DNA of 64,000 bases from Cercis canadensis. Lineage: Eukaryota; Streptophyta; Magnoliopsida; Fabales; Fabaceae. Below, piece by piece: positions 11,477-23,090 of the stretch. The stretch lies in the NCBI GenBank assembly GCA_003255065.1, contig QAOA01004917.1, positions 1-64,000 of the forward strand, given 5' to 3'. How positions within the stretch are numbered: the stretch's first letter is position 1; every line of letters begins with the position of its first letter. The position numbers were made by a program, and so were the translations under genes. Under the pieces are notes generated by a model. That model was not told where the DNA came from, did no database searches, and saw only the letters and a list, made by a program, of their open reading frames with translations.

Positions 11477-11723
11477 GTCTTACGTGGAGCTTGAATACTT
11501 GACTTTTGATATGTAAAAAGACTCTGGCTTGTATTGACGTTGGATATCTGACAAACTGTTGGAGAGTATGATTACTGCGCTTTGATACTGATTCTGCTCA
11601 ATATAGAAGTTGGTATCATAGAAAATTCTGGATAATTATTCTTGCAGATACTTTGGGTGTAATTTATTTCTAGTTTTTATTGGTTATGCTTTTCCCCCCT
11701 AGTGAACCATCTTTGGAAATGCC

Positions 11724-11729
11724 AATAAA
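11724..11729 (+). terminator. Candidate poly(A) signal of the THUMP-domain gene
   Basis: AATAAA lies 248 bases after the stop codon, inside T-rich sequence, a plausible distance for a plant 3' UTR. Plant poly(A) signals are weakly conserved, so this is only a candidate. Confidence 0.35.
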
Positions 11730-11925
11730 CTAGGGTAATTTTGCTTCATTATCCTGGTTCTCTCTTTGACCTCCTCTTTATAGCTTTGGATCAATGAAAT
11801 TTACCTTCTAAAATAAGTTATTCAAAGATGTAAGTGTTCAAGTCTTAAACGTAGTATAAGTGGATTTCTCGTGTGTGTATATATAAAAAAAAATTATTAT
11901 TAATAGCATTGTTACAAAATGAAAG

Positions 11926-12690
11926 GATGTAAACTTCATAGAATCCATTAATATCACAAGATGCTCTTAAATAGAGCTAGATTTTTTAGTTAAATCTTTT
12001 AGGTTTTGTACAATTTTTTTTTTATTTGATTAGATTTTCTACAATTAAATCTTTTAGGTTTTGTACAATTTTTTTTTATTTGATTAGATTTTCTACAATT
12101 TAAAGTTATCCAACGGAGTAAATTTATAGATTAAATGTTTCATTAGACAATTGGGTCTTTAAAACATAGTTCTTCGATCACGTAAGTAAACTAGAGATAT
12201 ATAACATTCTTATGTCTCTTCGCAAAATAATACATGTAGATTGTAGTGATTTTGCATATTCATTAATAAACTAATCATCAAACGTTTGTTTGTTTATTTT
12301 TTTTTTTTTATGTTGCCAATTCATAATGTCTTCCTATCAAATGAATCATCAAATATATTCTTTAATGAATTATTTGTTATTTAAATGGATCATCCTATAT
12401 CTATATAATTTTTAATGAACTAGGTAAATCTTTATATAGAACTAGTATCTCTTACAATAAATTAAAACAATTCCCAATATTATGAATTAGTATGCAATGT
12501 TTGTTTACAGTAATGCATTTGTACATATCTTTTTAAAATTATTCTTAAATGAATCATTAAACATTTGCTTTGATCAAAATGAACAGAACCTCTTTATTCT
12601 TTTTTTTTGTTTTTTTTTTTTTTTNTTTATTAAACATATCTCTTATTTAAATGGAAGGTCATTATTAATTAATCATCATATAAATTTGCA
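11926..12690. repeat. AT-rich intergenic DNA with a dispersed repeat (first copy)
   Basis: Blocks such as GATGTAAACTTCAT, ATCCATTAAT, TTTAAAGTTA and TGTCTCTTCGC return in the same order at 14346-14560, and partly at about 14690-14780. The class is unknown. No gene; one N at 12625 sits in a long T run. Confidence 0.5.
11991..12100. repeat. 55-bp tandem repeat, two copies
   Basis: TAAATCTTTTAGGTTTTGTA recurs at 11991 and 12046 with nearly identical following sequence. It is AT-rich and non-coding. Confidence 0.85.
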
Positions 12691-12695
12691 ATGTG

Positions 12696-12705
12696 TATAT
12701 ATAAG
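12696..12705 (+). promoter_or_regulatory. TATA box ahead of the small-peptide frame
   Basis: TATATATAAG lies 63 bases upstream of the ATG at 12768, a normal plant spacing for a short 5' UTR. Confidence 0.45.
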
Positions 12706-12767
12706 AGAGCATTTGCATCAAGTTAGGGGCTAATCAACCAATGCTAAGATACCCTCAATAAAAAAAA

Positions 12768-12962
12768 ATGAAAGTCATATCAACTCAATTCTTTTGGATA
12801 TTGGTGATAATAGTGGTAGCAATTCAAGCTGGCCAAGCCATTTTTCTTAGCCACAAGGTTTCTGCCTATGACAAATTTCTAAGACACTTGTCATCATGCA
12901 TTGAGCGTGGTGGTGAGTTTTGCCACCGAGTTTGCCACAAATTAGAACTAGGGAAAGCATGA
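12768..12962 (+). CDS. Possible small secreted cysteine-rich peptide (likely broken)
   Basis: 64 codons. An N-terminal hydrophobic segment (QFFWILVIIVVAIQAGQA) looks like a cleaved signal peptide, and a tail holds Cys residues in CIERGGEFCHRVC. A TATA box and an A-rich start context support expression. After the stop, the same frame reopens at 13074-13193 with more Cys and Pro (ESCLKSW, AKCLIPPIQDCINHHG). So the original gene was probably longer, or has an intron starting at the GTGAGT inside the Cys region (about 12913). The Cys-rich pattern recalls thionin-like or similar secreted peptides, but I do not assign a family. It may be a pseudogene. Confidence 0.35.
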   Translation: MKVISTQFFWILVIIVVAIQAGQAIFLSHKVSAYDKFLRHLSSCIERGGEFCHRVCHKLELGKA

Positions 12963-13073
12963 TTTCAATAGCCACCAGATAAGTGTCTTGGCAGTTTTAT
13001 TGTAGAGTGCACGCATGCATGAACTCATTGCATTTGATCGTAAGTTTGATTGAACCTTGCATGCCTGACAAAG

Positions 13074-13193
13074 GTGGGTGTTGAGAGTTGCTTGAAAAGT
13101 TGGAATGATACTTCAACTGTCTGGGCTAAGTGTCTTATTCCACCAATACAAGACTGCATTAATCACCATGGAATTGGACCTATATAACACATT
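13074..13193 (+). pseudogene. Second cysteine-bearing segment of the peptide locus
   Basis: Open segment in the same frame as the 12768 start, ending in TAA before 13194. It encodes VGVESCLKSWND, AKCLIPPIQDC and a short Gly-His tail. Several stops lie between it and the first part, so it is either a second exon or a remnant. Confidence 0.3.
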
Positions 13194-13216
13194 AAGTTAT
13201 TATTATTAGTAGTAGT

Positions 13217-13388
13217 AGGGTGTTTCTCACATATCAGAGAATTATATAATAACTCCCTAACGTGGCAAAGGTAGATGAGTGCTGATGTGGAAGCATTAAT
13301 CTTGGTCAGTTATTTTCTAATAGCTCAGATTAAATGCTTTCACGTTAGGGAGATGTCACATACCTCCCTGGTATGTGAGAAGCACCCT
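13217..13388. mobile_element. MITE with about 17-bp terminal inverted repeats
   Basis: Begins AGGGTGTTTCTCACATA and ends TATGTGAGAAGCACCCT, inverted copies with one mismatch, 172 bp apart. It sits inside an ATT/AGT microsatellite, so the target duplication (TTA or TA) cannot be defined. The short length and T(T/A)A-like setting fit a PIF/Harbinger-type MITE. Confidence 0.6.
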
Positions 13389-15117
13389 TATTATTATTGT
13401 TGTTGTTATTATTATTATTATCATTTCATTTCATTCCATCTTATGTTATATCATCACTTATCTACCTTTTTGTCTCATTTTAGACTCCTTTTAATGAGAC
13501 AAAAAAAATTAGAGAAGAGAGTATAAATTTATAATTCACTCAGATATGTTATATACTTTGATATGTATTATTAACTTTTTAAGAAAAGTCTAATTTATTC
13601 CCTTAAACTTGACCTCATGTGTGATTCACCCCCGATCGTTTTAAAATGTGCAATGAATCCTCACTTAGTTTTAAAATGTGTAAATCACTCCGTTTCACAA
13701 ACTAATGTTGAAAAATGGATGGGAAATTACTAATGCAAGTCACATGACACCGCTAAATTCAAAATTAAAAAAAAAATGAGAGCTTATTAGTGATATGATT
13801 AGTGATTAATTACTGATAAAACTAGCATGTTATCGTTTTCATCAACCCTTTCCTATCAAACCAATCACCCACCCTTCTATCAAGGCAGTGCCTCTCCTAC
13901 CCATTTTCAACAGAAGGGCATCCTCGATTCACATTACTTGGGTTGTTTTCCTCCTCACCACCTCATCCAATGGTGCATCATTAGACATCACATTACTTGG
14001 TCAAACCCCATATCTTCTTCATCCAAATCTGCACCTCTTCGATCCTCCTCTTTTTCCTCACCAATATGGAGTTCGTCGATCTTGTCATCGCCACAAGGGA
14101 TGTCTTCATCATCGGAATCGAAAAGAAGGGAGTCGGAGGTGGGTGTATGGATTAGAGTGAGAGAGGCGAGTGTGAAAAGGAGTGTCCGATGACTGAAGAT
14201 CACTAAAATATTTGCAGGTTGCTTTTGCTCTAGTATATCATCAATGGAAGCGCTTTGGTGAATAGCTAATGTTAAGTTTGAGAAGATGCAATTAACCCCA
14301 AAACAACCATCCAAATATCAGCTATTGTGTTTGTGCATGCTTGTGTTATGCAAGGATGTAAATTTCATGAATCCATTAACATGAGAACATTCTCCTGCAA
14401 TTTAAAGTTAATTAACTGATGGAACGGATTTAATATTTCATGGACCATTAACTCTCCAAAACTTTGCAAAACTAGATGTGTACAAAATGCTAATGTCTCT
14501 TCGCTGTATAATACATATAGTGTTTTCCCACATTACCAATCTTCCTGCTATGAAAGGTCATTTTCATGGAAGGCAATACAATAAAATAATTACTCAAAGT
14601 GATTTTTTTAATGTAAATTTTAGCCATTTCAATAAATTATCATTTTATTGAACTAACTTATAAATATTTTTATATTGCGAATTGCAATAACTTTTAAATA
14701 GTTGTATAAAGCTTTAGATATATATAATAATAGCTTAATGTCTTTTCACAATAAAATACATGCAAAATTTTCCAATATTACTAGATAATTTCCTGTGCTT
14801 CGCACGAGAACGAACATGATTCTTGAAACAAATAGATTATATCAATTGTTTTGTAAAATTTAAAATTGAGTTTTGATTATCATGACAAAAAAAAATTAAA
14901 AATGTATTAATATTTCATTATAGTTGTGGAATTTGTATGGTACTTTGGAAAGTCACTGTTATCATCCCATTTAAATTTCATTTCCAAAGATTATAACGAA
15001 GATATGTGACAGAATATAAAATAAAAGCATTGGAGTTCAAATGTTCAAATAAAAAAGTAACAAATTAAGGACACATGAGACGGTGTATGAGTTATAACGA
15101 CTAAGTGGTTTAGCTAG
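13389..15117. other. Intergenic DNA, no recognised gene
   Basis: Holds a TTA/TTG microsatellite (13388-13423) and a second copy of the dispersed repeat (14346-14560). A moderately GC-richer patch at about 13830-14200 has overlapping open frames on both strands that match no family I know. The rest is AT-rich. Confidence 0.45.
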
Positions 15118-15575
15118 AGAGCCAGCAAGTATAATGGTTATGATTTCTTAGAAGATCAAGTCTTAATTAGACTTCAAGATAAAGAACTTGTTCAAACTTT
15201 AGATCCTCATTATGTATATTTTATTCAAAATCAAGTAACATTAAGAACAAGAAGAATTTCATACTTTGCTGTATAAGTTTAAGCAGCTTGCTTATCTTGC
15301 TATTTAATCACTGTTCAAATATTTGATTTAGAAGTTCAGTAAGCTAGACAACATACATCTTCAAAGTCTAAGACTTTATAAGATATCAAGACTTTAAGAA
15401 GATTAAGAGTCTTTCTTGACTTGTCGTTTGGTTTAGCAGGAAAACGTGATCCTGGTCGTAAGTCCTAGAAAGACAGTAAAACCATTGTTCAGCATGGTGG
15501 TCCCGCTAGTTAAGAAAGATAATTAATCCAATTAAAGTTGAGATAAATTATAATGTCGAGGATGATTAAAAGATT
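15118..15575 (+). pseudogene. Probable 5' part of the endogenous caulimovirid-like fragment
   Basis: A 52-codon open segment (15118-15273, containing LQDKELVQTLDPHYVYF) is followed by decayed sequence up to the GTTGT target site of the CRM-like element. It belongs with 22437-23087 because the two are contiguous once the insertion is removed. I cannot match this part to a specific viral domain; its identity rests mainly on position. Confidence 0.35.
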
Positions 15576-15580
15576 GTTGT

Positions 15581-16254
15581 TGATGTGAATCAGCTTGCTA
15601 CACGCCCTAACCCTAGGAGTGTTCATGATCCCTTGCTTGGAGTTGGAGGCCCGATGACTAGAAGTAGAGCTAAGCGAGTGAGAGAGGCATTGTTGAGCCT
15701 AGTCCAAGAGGTGCAGACCAAGGAAAGAGTAGCTGGGCCAAGTTCAGAGTTGAGATGAATCACTTATCTTTCTCTTGTAGAAGGTGCACATGGGCTAGCT
15801 TGGAGCCCAAGTTTGGAGCAGGCCAAAAATTATGTTTAATTTAATTAATTTTATTTTTGGGCCTTTATGTTTATGGGCCAAAACATTTAATTAGTTTTAA
15901 ATTCATTTTTTATATGTTGGGCCTTTATGTCTATGGGCCAAACTGGGTATTAGGGTTTTATTAACTTTCTTAGAGGATCCATCATAGCTTGTAGCCTCCT
16001 AGCTGAATTGCCTATATAAGGAATTCGTGTATGCCTTTGCAAAACAGTTTTTGAGATTAATATTATTCAGTTTCTGAATTATTGAGTTTCTCTGGATTGA
16101 GAGCTTCTCTGTTGTTCTTGGGCAAAGAACTTGAACTTGAACTTACCAAGGATCCTTCCTTGTTAAGGGTTCACCCTATTGCGATAACCAAGGTCATCCC
16201 ACAGTTTGGTATCCAAACACTCCGTTTCGATCCTTCGGGTACGCGAATGCATCA
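15581..16254 (+). repeat. 5' LTR of the first CRM-like element
   Basis: 674 bp. It carries the TATA box at 16013-16020. At about 15622-15756 it keeps an open reading of the C-terminal tail ([17 protein letters not shown]...), which is frameshifted in the 3' LTR. Confidence 0.93.
16013..16020 (+). promoter_or_regulatory. LTR TATA box
   Basis: TATATAAG in the 5' LTR; the 3' LTR has TATGTAAG at the matching place. Probable core promoter of the genomic RNA. Confidence 0.6.
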
Positions 16255-16256
16255 TT

Positions 16257-16268
16257 TGGTATCAGAGC
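16257..16268 (+). other. Primer binding site, initiator tRNA-Met
   Basis: TGGTATCAGAGC, two bases after the 5' LTR end. This is the standard plant LTR-retrotransposon site. Confidence 0.92.
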
Positions 16269-17293
16269 TTTGGCTGCTTGGAGTTTCAATCGGTATTCCT
16301 AAAACCCCCTATTCTATTTTTATTTTATCTATCTTATTTGTTTGAGTCAATCATCTTCTACCCCCTTTCTATTTAGTCAGTTTTTGTCTTTTATTTTTCC
16401 TATCAATTTCATTCTTCGTTATGTTCTTTAAGTTTCTGGTCAAGTTATCCCTATTATTTTTGTTCGGATCATTGGTTGGTCATTTTTTTCCTTGTTTTCC
16501 TTGTTTGTGTTTAAGAGTCCACGTCCTAGGTTAAAATTGCCTAGAGGCAGCGGCTGTTTCAATTGCAATAGCAAATCCTAGTTGTTCGTCGAGTCCTAGT
16601 CAAGTTTAAAAAAAAAAAAAAAAAAAAGAGAGACAGATTATGCAAAACAAACAAATCAAAAAAAAAAAAAGATTAGCAAAATCTGTTCTTGTGAAAAGAA
16701 AATAATAAAAAAAAAATGGACTATTTGGACTCACTTACTTGAAAAGGCCATAACTTTCAGCTCGTTTGGAGTAATGGAACCCGTGACCCGGCGTTTCGAA
16801 GCTTGTTCAGAGACCTTCGACATGACAACTGGGTAAACCCAGTTGACATCATTTTTGGGCTCAAAATCCTTCAAAAACATTTGTTTCGGGCTGTTTTCTG
16901 TAATCTTCTGTTTTTCTTTCAATTTGTTGCTGTTTTCTAGATTCCTTTGTTCTTTTCTTGTCCAAACCAACACCCTTGTTCATTATTTATATTCAAAAGT
17001 CTTGGTCATTTATTTTATTTTATTTTATTTCTTTTTCCTTCTTGGAGTTCTTGTTTTGCTTCCTTGTCATCTTTTTTTCTTTTTTGCTTCCTTATCTTAT
17101 TTATTTTTATTCAACACTCTTGTTTGGCTTTCTTGTCATTTTTTTTCCTATCACCTTTTCTCCTTGATAAATTCTTGGCAAGTTCTTGTTTAAGGGCTTC
17201 TAAGGAAATTTGAGTGGAAAAAGGCAAGAGTGGTGAGCGCATTATCGGGAAAAAGCCAATTGAGTGTAAACACGTAAGGTGAGTGTGTGCAAC
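16269..17293 (+). other. Leader of the first CRM-like element
   Basis: Untranslated leader between primer site and gag, with T-rich and A-rich runs (16608-16720). The open frames here are low-complexity and non-coding. Confidence 0.6.
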
Positions 17294-20200
17294 ATGGAAC
17301 AGGAAGAACCATTCACCAAAAGTCATATGGATGCATATATGAATGCAATTTAGGACCAAATTGCAGCATTACGAATGGGCACTGAGGACAGATTAGAGAG
17401 GTTAGAAAACCTAGTTTCACCTAAGATAAAAACTAAAACAACTAGACCCTTTCGGTATTCTGAGGAAGAGGAAGAAGACTATTCTGAGGTTGAAACTGAG
17501 ACCAGAAGAGAGAGGAGGGCAGCCCCTCGTCGTGATAATAACCTGGGGAGTATAAAAATGAGAATTCCTACCTTTCAAGGTAAAAGTGATCCTGAACTTT
17601 ACCTAGATTGGGAGAGGAAAGTGGAACATGTTTTTGAGTGCCATGAATACTCTGAAGAAAAGAAAGTGAAGCCGGCAGTAGTTGAATTCATTGATTATGC
17701 TAGTATTTGGTGGGATCAGCTAGTGATTAACATGTGTAGAGATGGTGAGAGACCTATTCGGTCATGGGCCGATATGAGAGCCATGATGAGGAAACGGTTT
17801 GTACCTAGACATTACTATAGAGATTGTTTCAAGAAATTGCAAGATTTGAAACAAGGATCTATGAGTGTGGCTGAGTACAACAGTGAGATGGAGATAGCCA
17901 TGATGAGGGCTAGTATTGATGAGAACCGTGAGGCAACCATGGCACGGTTTATTAGTGGCTTGAAGCGAGAGATTGCTGAAGTGGTGGAGATGAGTCACTA
18001 TGTAGAGATGGAGGACTTGGTGCATAAAGCCGAGCATGTAGAGCGACAGTTGAAGGCTAGAGCAGCTTCTAGATTCGGTGTGCCTTCCAGAACTTCAAAC
18101 TGGAAATCGAATTGGAAGGATAATCCTCACACAGCTCCAAAGCCAAGAGAAGACACAAGACCAAGGCCTACGGGTTCTACTCCTATTTCCCAAGGTAAAA
18201 CAGAATATAACTCTTCTTCTAAGTCACGTGACATCAAATGCTACAGGTGTCAAGGGCGTGGACATATATCTTCTGAATGTCCCAATAGAAGGAAAGTTGT
18301 TATGCTTGCTACTGGTGAGTATGATAGTGAGGAGGAATCTCCTGTTACACCTGGTTGTGAAGACATGCCACCCTTGGAAGATGCTAGTGACGTGGAGGGT
18401 ATTGATGACTCTCTTCCAGATCAGTATTTGATGGTGTCTAGGCGTGTGCTCAACATGCAACCGAGGGAAGATGACATAGAAGAACATAGAGAGCATATCT
18501 TTCAAAATCGATGCTTGGTGGGAGACAAGGTATGTAGCGTAATTATTGATAGTGGATCTTGTACTAATGTTGCTAGTACCTTGGCAGTAGAGAAGTTGGG
18601 TTTACCTACTATTCCACACCCCACGCCTTATAGGCTACGGTGGTTGAATGATAGAGGAGATTTATGGGTAAACAAGCAGGTTCAGATTGCATTTTCTTTT
18701 AGTACTTTTAAAGATGAAGTGTTGTGTGATGTGGTGCCCATGCATGCTTGTCACAGCTTGTTGGGGCGACCATGGCAGTTTGATAGGCGAGTGAAGTATG
18801 ACAGATACAACAACACTTACACTGTCTACAAGAATAACAAGGCTACTTTGTTGAAACCTTTAAAACCTGCTCTTGCATATGCGGATCAAGCAAAGATTAC
18901 AAAAGAATGTAAAGAGAGAGAAGAAAAAGCAGCCAAAGAAAAAGAGGCTGAGAGAGAAAAAGAAAAAAGTACGGACAAAAAGAGTGAGAGAAGACAAAAA
19001 GTGAGTGCTTTTGCACAAAAAAGTGAGGTCAAGAGTGTTCTATTGTCTAAGCCAACCCTTCTTGTACTTATGTACAAGGATATTTATTTTACTAACTCTA
19101 TTAACCCTTCTTTGCCTAGTATGGTTATTTCTTTGATACAGGAATTTGCTGATATTTTCCCTGAAGAGATACCACATGGTTTGCCTTCCTTGAGGGGCAT
19201 AGAGCACCAGATTGACTTTGTTCCTGGATCGACTATCCCTAATAAACCAGCCTACCGAGCTAATCCTGACGAGACAAAGGAAATTCAAAGGCAAGTGGAT
19301 GAGTTAGTACAAAAGGGATTCGTGAAAGAAAGTCTAAGCCCATGTTCAGTTCCAGTTATCTTGGTGCCAAAGAAAGACGGGACATGGGGCATGTGTGTGG
19401 ATTGCCGAGCCATCAACCAAATCACGATTAAGTATAGACATCCTATCCCTAGATTAGATGACATGCTTGATGAGTTGTATGGTTCTACTCTCTTTTCTAA
19501 GATAGATTTAAAGAATGGATACTACCAAATTCGCATGAAAGAAGGCGATGAGTGGAAAACTGCCTTTAAAACAGAATATGGTTTGTATGAGTGGTTAGTA
19601 ATGTCTTTCGGTTTAACTAATGCACCTAGCACTTTCATGAGACTAATGAACCATGTTTTGCGTGCCTTTATTGGAAAATTTGTGGTGGTTTATTTTGATG
19701 ATATCCTAGTTTATAGCAAAACCCTAAATGATCATGTGTCACACTTGCATGATGTTTTTATTGCTTTGAGAGAACATAAATTGTATGCTAATTTCAAGAA
19801 GTGTGCATTTTGTTCCGATTCTTTTATATTTCTTGGGTTTGTTGTAAGTTCTAAGGGTATTAGCATGGATGAGGAGAAGGTTAAGGCAATCCGAGATTGG
19901 CCTACACCTAAGAATGCGAATGAGGTAAGATCTTTCCATGGCTTAGCTAGTTTTTATAGGCGGTTTGTAAAGAATTTCAGCACCATAGCCGCACCCCTAA
20001 ATGAACTAGTTAAGAAAAATGTGAGTTTTAAGTGGGGCGAGGAACAAGAGAGGGCATTTACCACTTTAAAGGAAACTTTAACTAGTGCTCCTCTTTTATG
20101 TTTGCCTAACTTTGACAGAGCTTTTGAGATTGAATGTGATGCTTCAGGTATTGGAATAGGGGCTGTTTTGATGCAGGATTCCAAGCCTATTGCATATTTC

Positions 20201-21859
20201 AGTGAGAAGCTTAATGGGGCAGCATTAAATTATCCCACTTATGACAAAGAGCTTTATGCTCTAGTGAGGACTCTCCAAACATGGCAGCACTATCTATGGC
20301 CTCGGGAATTCATCATTCATTCAGATCATGAGAGCTTGAAGTATCTGAAATCCCAGGGTAAATTAAATAAGAGACATGCCAAATGGTTAGAGTTCATTGA
20401 GACGTTTCCCTATGTTATTAAATATAAATCTAGGAAGGAAAATGTCGTTGCTGATGCCTTGTCTAGAAGGTATACTTTAATTACTTCTTTGCATGCTAAG
20501 CTATTAGGTTTTGAGCTTATCAAAGACTTGTATGAATCTGATTCTGATTTCGGTCAACTATGGATTGCTTGTGCTAAGTATGCTAGTGGTGATTATTATA
20601 GGCATGATGGGTACTTGTTTAAGAAAGATAAATTATGTGTGCCTGCATGTTCTATACGTGATTTGCTTGTTAGAGAGACGCATGGTGGTGGCCTAATGGG
20701 GCACTTTGGTGTTAAAAAGACTTTGGATATTTTACATGAACATTTTTATTGGCCTCACATGAAACATGATGTGCTTTCTATTTGTGACAAGTGTATTACT
20801 TGTAAACAGGCCAAGTCCAAAGTTATGCCACATGGACTTTATACACCATTGCCTATACCTAGTCAACCTTGGATTGATATTTCTATGGATTTTGTGCTAG
20901 GGCTGCCAAGGTCACCAAGTGGGAAAGATAGTATCTTTGTGGTTGTTGATAGGTTTAGCAAGATGGCTCACTTTATTGCTTGTGCTAAAACTAATGATGC
21001 AACACACATTGCTGACTTGTTCTTTAAAGAAATAGTGCGCTTGCATGGTTTACCTAGAACAATAGTGAGTGATAGAGATGTGAAGTTCCTAAGTCACTTT
21101 TGGCGAACCCTATGGGGTCGATTGGGGACTAAGCTTCTATTTTCTACGGTTGCACATCCTCAGACAGATGGGCAAACTGAGGTTGTTAATAGAACACTTG
21201 CTACTATATTGCGTGCTATTATGCAAAAGAATCTTAAGCGTTGGGAACAATCTTTGCCGCATGTTGAGTTTGCTTATAATCGCACTGTACACTCTACTAC
21301 TTCTTATTCCCCTTTTGAGATTGTTTATGGATTTAATCCTTTAACTCCCTTGGATATTTTACCTTTGCCTACTAATGAGTTTGCTAATCTTGATGGTAAG
21401 CACAAGGCAGATTTTGTTAGAGACTTGCATTCCAAGGTTCGGGCTAATATTGAGAAGAAGAATGATCAATATGCTAGGCAAGCCAACAAGGGCCGAACTA
21501 AGGTTATATTCGAACCAGGTGATTGGGTTTGGGTACACCTTAGGAAAGGACGGTTTCCTACCAAACGGAAATCAAAGTTGCACCCTCGAGGAGATGGGCC
21601 GTTTAAGGTCCTTGAGTGGATTAATGACAATGCCTACAAAATCAATCTTCCTGGTGAGTATGGCGATGTTAGTGCTACTTTTAATGTTGCAGACTTAACC
21701 ATGTTTGATGTAGGTGACGATTCAGATTCGAGGACGAATCCTTCCGAGGAGGGAGGGAATGATGTGAATCAGCTTGCTACACGCCTTATCCCTAGGAGTG
21801 TTCATGATCCCTTGCTTGGAGTTGGAGGCCCGATGATAGAAGCAGAGCTAAGCGAGTGA
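17294..21859 (+). CDS. CRM-like gag-pol polyprotein
   Basis: The open frame from ATG 17375 is 1494 codons. The better start is ATG 17294 in the same frame ([15 protein letters not shown]), cut off by one TAG at 17351-17353. Domains, numbered from 17375: gag core about 50-240, CCHC knuckle [14 protein letters not shown] about 289-302, protease IIDSGS about 389. RT has YFDDILVYS near 773 and RNase H has DASGIGIGA near 922. Integrase has its HHCC region at 1100-1147 and catalytic D 1172, D 1233, E 1269 (D-60-D-35-E). All catalytic residues are present. The end is abnormal: a one-base deletion in the 3' LTR turns the tail GGPMTRSRAK into [11 protein letters not shown] and stop. Confidence 0.92.
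21746..21759 (+). other. Polypurine tract
   Basis: GAGGAGGGAGGGAA directly abuts the 3' LTR. It also encodes part of the polyprotein (EEGGN), as expected for this clade. Confidence 0.88.
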
Positions 21860-22431
21860 GAGAGGCATTGTTGAGCCTAGTCCAAGAGTGCAGACCAAGG
21901 AAAGAGTAGTTGGGCCAAGTTCAGAGTTGAGATGGATCACTTATCTGTCTCTTGTAGAAGGTGCACATGGGCCAGCTTGGAGCCCAAGTTTGGAGCAGGC
22001 CAAAAATTATGTTTAATTTAATTAGTTTTATTTTTGGGCCTTTATGTTTATGGGCCAAAACATTTAATTAGTTTTAAATTCATTTTTTATATGTTAGGCC
22101 TTTATGTCTATGGGCCAAACTGGGTATTAGGGTTTTATTAACTTTCTTAGAGGATCCATCATAGCTTGTAGCCTCCTAGCCGAATTGCCTATGTAAGGAA
22201 TTCGTGTATGCCTTTGCAAAACAGTTTTTGAGATTAATATTATTCAATTTCTGAATTATTGAGTTTCTCTGGATTGAGAGCTTCTCTGTTGTTCTTGGGC
22301 AAAGAACTTGAACTTGAACTTACCAAGGATCTTTCCTTGTTAAGGGTTCACCCTATTGCGATAACCAAGGTCATCCCACAGTTTGGTATCCAAACACTCC
22401 GTTTCGATCCTTCGGGTACGCGAACGCATCA
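21760..22431 (+). repeat. 3' LTR of the first CRM-like element
   Basis: 672 bp, direct repeat of 15581-16254, followed by GTTGT. It contains the end of the pol frame. Confidence 0.93.
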
Positions 22432-22436
22432 GTTGT

Positions 22437-23087
22437 CTAGCAGACATGAATCTTCTAGTTTAAATATTGAAGAACATGATTGTTCATCAGATAATCGAGA
22501 TAATGTTAATAGTAGAGAAATTGTTATTTCTAGAATACAGCAAAACTTACAAAATTAGATTACTCCAAAAATTCTATCAACAAAAGTTTATCAAAAATGT
22601 AGTTTTGACATATTTCAAAATTATGTTATCAAAAGAGTAGAACAGACAATATCAGTCAAAAAATCAAAAGATACAATCTGTATTCTTTCAGAAGATATAA
22701 TTAGAAAACATAGAAATAAAGGTTTAAATATCTCCATATAGGGTTAGTTCAAATAGTTGTTAAACCACTTCACAAACTAGGAATAGATACATCTATCCTA
22801 GTATGTGTTAGAGATAAAAGAGAAGTAGAATTCAAGGACTTAGTCATAAGAGTCATTCAGTCAGATCTTTATAATGGTCATGTATATCTAGACTGTTTCC
22901 CAAATTGCACCAAGGGAATAAGTCATCTTGAAACATCAAAATTTTTAGAATTAAAACTTAAGTCAAAAGAAGAAAATTTCTTCCAAGAATAGAACATATG
23001 GCAATAATATATAGAGATGGTTATAACGTCATGAAAACAAAAATCAATATTGGTTTATTAAACAATCTCCAAAAAAAATGAAACTTT
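22437..23087 (+). pseudogene. Endogenous caulimovirid-like movement protein (30K family), degraded
   Basis: In two shifted frames the sequence gives GLVQIVVKPLHKLG, SILVCVRDKR and SDLYNGHVYLDCFPN. A third short frame then has MAIIYRDGYNVMKTKINIG. The order of a hydrophobic strand, an Arg-Asp pair, an Asp-x-x-x-Gly turn and a later Tyr-Arg strand is what I associate with caulimovirid movement proteins, nearest to those of endogenous florendo/petuvirus-type sequences. It has at least two frameshifts and several stops (TAG at 22556-22558, and one before the frame change near 22740), so it is a dead integrated copy. No RT or coat part is visible. It is cut on its 5' side by a retrotransposon. Confidence 0.55.
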
Positions 23088-23090
23088 AAT

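Larger units (their letters stand above)
15576..22436 (+). mobile_element. Nearly intact CRM-like Ty3/gypsy retrotransposon
   Basis: The element proper is 15581-22431, flanked by GTTGT at 15576-15580 and 22432-22436. LTRs are 674 and 672 bp (TGATGTG...GCATCA). I count about 14 substitutions and 2 single-base indels, roughly 2% divergence. An initiator-Met primer site and a perfect polypurine tract are present. The pol frame runs through the polypurine tract into the 3' LTR, and the LTR encodes a GPMTRSRAK-type tail; both traits are known from the CRM (centromeric) clade, so I infer that clade. It is inserted in the caulimovirid-like fragment. Confidence 0.93.

Noticed and set aside
12590..12630. 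Frame with X at 12497-12733
   Set aside because: The N is inside a T homopolymer and the frame is low complexity.
13827..14314. Overlapping frames of 90-121 codons on both strands
   Set aside because: No recognisable domain, no splice or promoter context, and both strands are open together, which points to base composition.
16843..17213. Several hydrophobic frames in the CRM-like leader
   Set aside because: They reflect T-rich leader sequence in three frames.
17375..17377. ATG 17375 as the true gag start
   Set aside because: The upstream in-frame segment from 17294 has gag-like sequence and only one TAG, so 17375 is just the first ATG after a lesion.
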